Shown here: positions 63,736-64,000 of the stretch, in pieces
Layout: every line of letters starts with the position of its first letter
How positions within the stretch are numbered: the first letter of the stretch is position 1
From: Marinobacterium lacunae
GTDB taxonomy: Bacteria > Pseudomonadota > Gammaproteobacteria > Pseudomonadales > Balneatricaceae
Assembly: GCF_000705555.1 (NCBI RefSeq)
Contig: NZ_JMQN01000050.1
Coordinates: forward strand, 31,952 to 95,951
DNA length: 64,000 nt
Direction of reading: 5' to 3'
Made by a program: the position numbers and the translations under genes
The notes under the pieces: model-generated
Databases searched by the model: none
What the model was told of the DNA's origin: nothing
What the model saw: the letters and a program-made list of their open reading frames with translations, nothing else

Positions 63736-63800
63736 AGACAAACGAAAAGACAAACGAAAAGACAAACGAAAAGACAAACGAAAAGACAAACGAAAAGACA
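63736..63800. repeat. 12-bp tandem repeat, five copies
   Basis: Five perfect copies of CAAACGAAAAGA (63739-63798) plus partial flanks. The unit is a multiple of three, so an open frame runs through it on both strands (QTKR repeats on plus, Val/Phe/Leu/Cys-rich on minus), but there is no ribosome-binding site or domain and the frame runs into the tRNA gene; I treat it as non-coding. On the minus strand it is CTTTTCGTTTG-type and T-rich, downstream of the tRNA-Asp 3' end. Confidence 0.85.
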
Positions 63801-63873
63801 GCAAACAGGAGATGCAGGCGTTGCGCAAGGCAAAGCTGAGTGGGTAACAGGCTTAGGAAGGATATCAATGAAG

Positions 63874-63950
63874 TGGCGGAACGGACGGGACTCGAACCCG
63901 CGACCCCCTGCGTGACAGGCAGGTATTCTAACCAACTGAACTACCACTCC
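63874..63950 (-). tRNA. tRNA-Asp (anticodon GTC)
   Basis: A 77-nt cloverleaf on the minus strand with genome-encoded CCA. The acceptor arm GGAGTGG pairs with CCGTTCC through two wobbles, the D-loop holds AGTTCAGTTGGTTAGA, the anticodon arm CCTGC-CTGTCAC-GCAGG gives GTC, and the T-arm reads GCGGGTTCGAGTCCCGT. It closely resembles E. coli tRNA-Asp. Confidence 0.96.
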
Positions 63951-63956
63951 GCGTCT

Positions 63957-64000
63957 TGGTGGGCGAAGAGGGGTTCGAACCCCCGACCCTCTGCTTGTAA
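63957..64000 (-). tRNA. tRNA-Val (anticodon TAC), 5' part beyond the window
   Basis: The 3' part on the minus strand: U33 and anticodon TAC followed by AA, then the T-arm GGGGGTTCGAACCCC and the acceptor TTCGCCC-ACCA with encoded CCA. The 5' half is cut by the window end. The 6-bp gap to tRNA-Asp suggests a shared precursor transcript. Confidence 0.9.

Noticed and set aside
63736..63800. Possible CRISPR-like repeat
   Set aside because: Units are contiguous 12-mers with no spacers, so this is a simple tandem repeat.
63502..63915. Open frame through doxX, the 12-bp repeat and into tRNA-Asp
   Set aside because: Begins inside doxX in another frame, has no ribosome-binding site, and runs into a tRNA; repeat units of 12 bp keep it open by chance.

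Overview
The window looks like a chromosomal segment of a marine, Oceanospirillales/Pseudomonadales-type gammaproteobacterium. The support is gene content and order: rlmKL, rmf and pyrD together; the pepN, DUF2797, yeaC, glpG-like, PPP-phosphatase, nadK run; a moxR, DUF58, tgpA operon; mqo instead of NAD-malate dehydrogenase; ptsP; selO; and a trimeric-type porin. GC content looks mid-50s by eye. I see no insertion sequence, prophage, CRISPR array or rRNA. The only RNA genes are tRNA-Asp(GTC) and the 3' part of tRNA-Val(TAC) at the right edge. Coding density is high, many genes overlap by 1-50 bp, and TTG starts backed by good Shine-Dalgarno sequences are unusually common. Layout, left to right. 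0-4.2 kb: a membrane class III nucleotide cyclase faces a cyclic-nucleotide-binding protein coupled to an HD hydrolase, followed by the AMPylase SelO. 4.5-9.8 kb: a porin with its terminator and a possible operator, then the helicase HrpA. 9.9-13.7 kb: a leftward operon of M23 peptidase, bactofilin, class II amidotransferase and acyl-CoA ligase. 14-16.4 kb: an intact but catalytically degraded PutA-like protein. 16.4-24.2 kb: ppnN, phoH-type PIN-ATPase, mqo, yidD, mscS, an SH3-domain envelope protein, a glutaredoxin and a 47-residue membrane protein. 24.3-29.6 kb: a multi-CBS/PAS/GGDEF/EAL regulator coupled to a small protein, then ptsP. 29.9-32.9 kb: a GshB-type ATP-grasp ligase overlapping a fusion of an N-formylglutamate-amidohydrolase-like domain to a QEGLA/MATCAP-like metallopeptidase. 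33.2-35.9 kb: a tandem receiver protein whose first receiver has lost its Asp, and a chemoreceptor with an extra C-terminal domain. 36-42.3 kb: moxR/DUF58/tgpA/YgjP-like operon and a secreted glutathione peroxidase coupled to a renalase-like oxidoreductase. 42.6-48.7 kb: slyD, amt with repeated GCACC/GGTGC motifs upstream, rlmKL, rmf, pyrD, DUF2835. 48.8-55.4 kb: an orphan BatD-like protein with a potassium channel, a TIGR01777 epimerase, riboflavin synthase, a hemerythrin-like protein, and an operon of HAD phosphatase, AlbA_2/coiled-coil protein and small membrane protein. 55.5-64 kb: pepN to nadK, a PLP desulfhydrase, DoxX, a 12-bp tandem repeat and the tRNAs. Most of the window is housekeeping. 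The best candidates for something undescribed are the ATP-grasp plus amidohydrolase/metallopeptidase fusion pair (29.9-32.9 kb), the pseudo-PutA (14-16.4 kb), the cyclase/cNMP-sensor/HD module (0-2.6 kb) and the small AlbA_2 operon (53.6-55.4 kb). All family calls come from reading the sequence and remembered family motifs; no search was run.
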